From positions 1 to 5,984 of the forward strand of contig JAUTWY010000574.1 in the NCBI GenBank assembly GCA_030838305.1: a DNA stretch of 5,984 bases, in the 5' to 3' direction. The notes below the pieces were generated by a model, which had not been told where the DNA came from, did no database searches, and worked only from the letters and a program-made list of their open reading frames with translations. The translations under genes were made by a program, and so were the position numbers. How positions within the stretch are numbered: the stretch's first letter is position 1; the number at the start of each line of letters is the position of its first letter. The stretch is from Acidobacteriaceae bacterium (GTDB lineage: Bacteria; Acidobacteriota; Terriglobia; Terriglobales; Acidobacteriaceae). Below, one piece after another: positions 5,951-5,984 of this stretch.

Positions 5951-5984
5951 TATTCACGTTCTCTTGCTACCGTCACCGTTCCGA

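Overview
The window reads as ordinary chromosomal DNA from a moderately GC-rich bacterium. All four genes lie on the minus strand, so the biological order runs from the right edge to the left. The gene set is a DUF72/YecE protein, a very large multi-PAS sigma-54 activator with an FhlA-like C-terminus, a putative esterase, and the start of a probable ATP-grasp ligase. Together with palindrome-rich intergenic DNA, this resembles what I know from soil Acidobacteriota (Koribacter/Terriglobia relatives). That placement is an inference from gene style, since the window has no rRNA or other marker gene.

Layout, right to left. At 5845-5984 there is a regulatory region with three 11-bp direct repeats of the CTGTAAC type, which look like a PhoB box. 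They point rightward, out of the window, and lie upstream of the DUF72 gene on the opposite strand. The DUF72 gene occupies 5844-4909. A gap of about 350 bp (4560-4908) holds a perfect TATAAT hexamer, a short stem-loop and a good ribosome binding site. The regulator fills 4559-1137: six PAS domains, a short coiled coil, a complete sigma-54 AAA+ domain and a Fis-type helix-turn-helix. A 150-bp spacer follows, then the esterase gene (986-276), a palindromic intergenic element (218-274), and the first 60 codons of the ATP-grasp gene (182 to the left edge).

How the genes may work together. The esterase and the ATP-grasp gene are codirectional and probably form one transcription unit. The pairing suggests a small amide- or peptide-bond biosynthetic cassette whose product cannot be told from this window. 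The regulator has no receiver domain, so it probably senses its signal directly through its PAS array and activates sigma-54 promoters. I found no convincing -24/-12 promoter in the intergenic regions, so its targets are probably elsewhere. DUF72 looks functionally unrelated. The strongest leads are the esterase/ATP-grasp cassette, the six-PAS activator and the PhoB-box-like repeats at the right edge. No mobile elements, CRISPR arrays or RNA genes were found.
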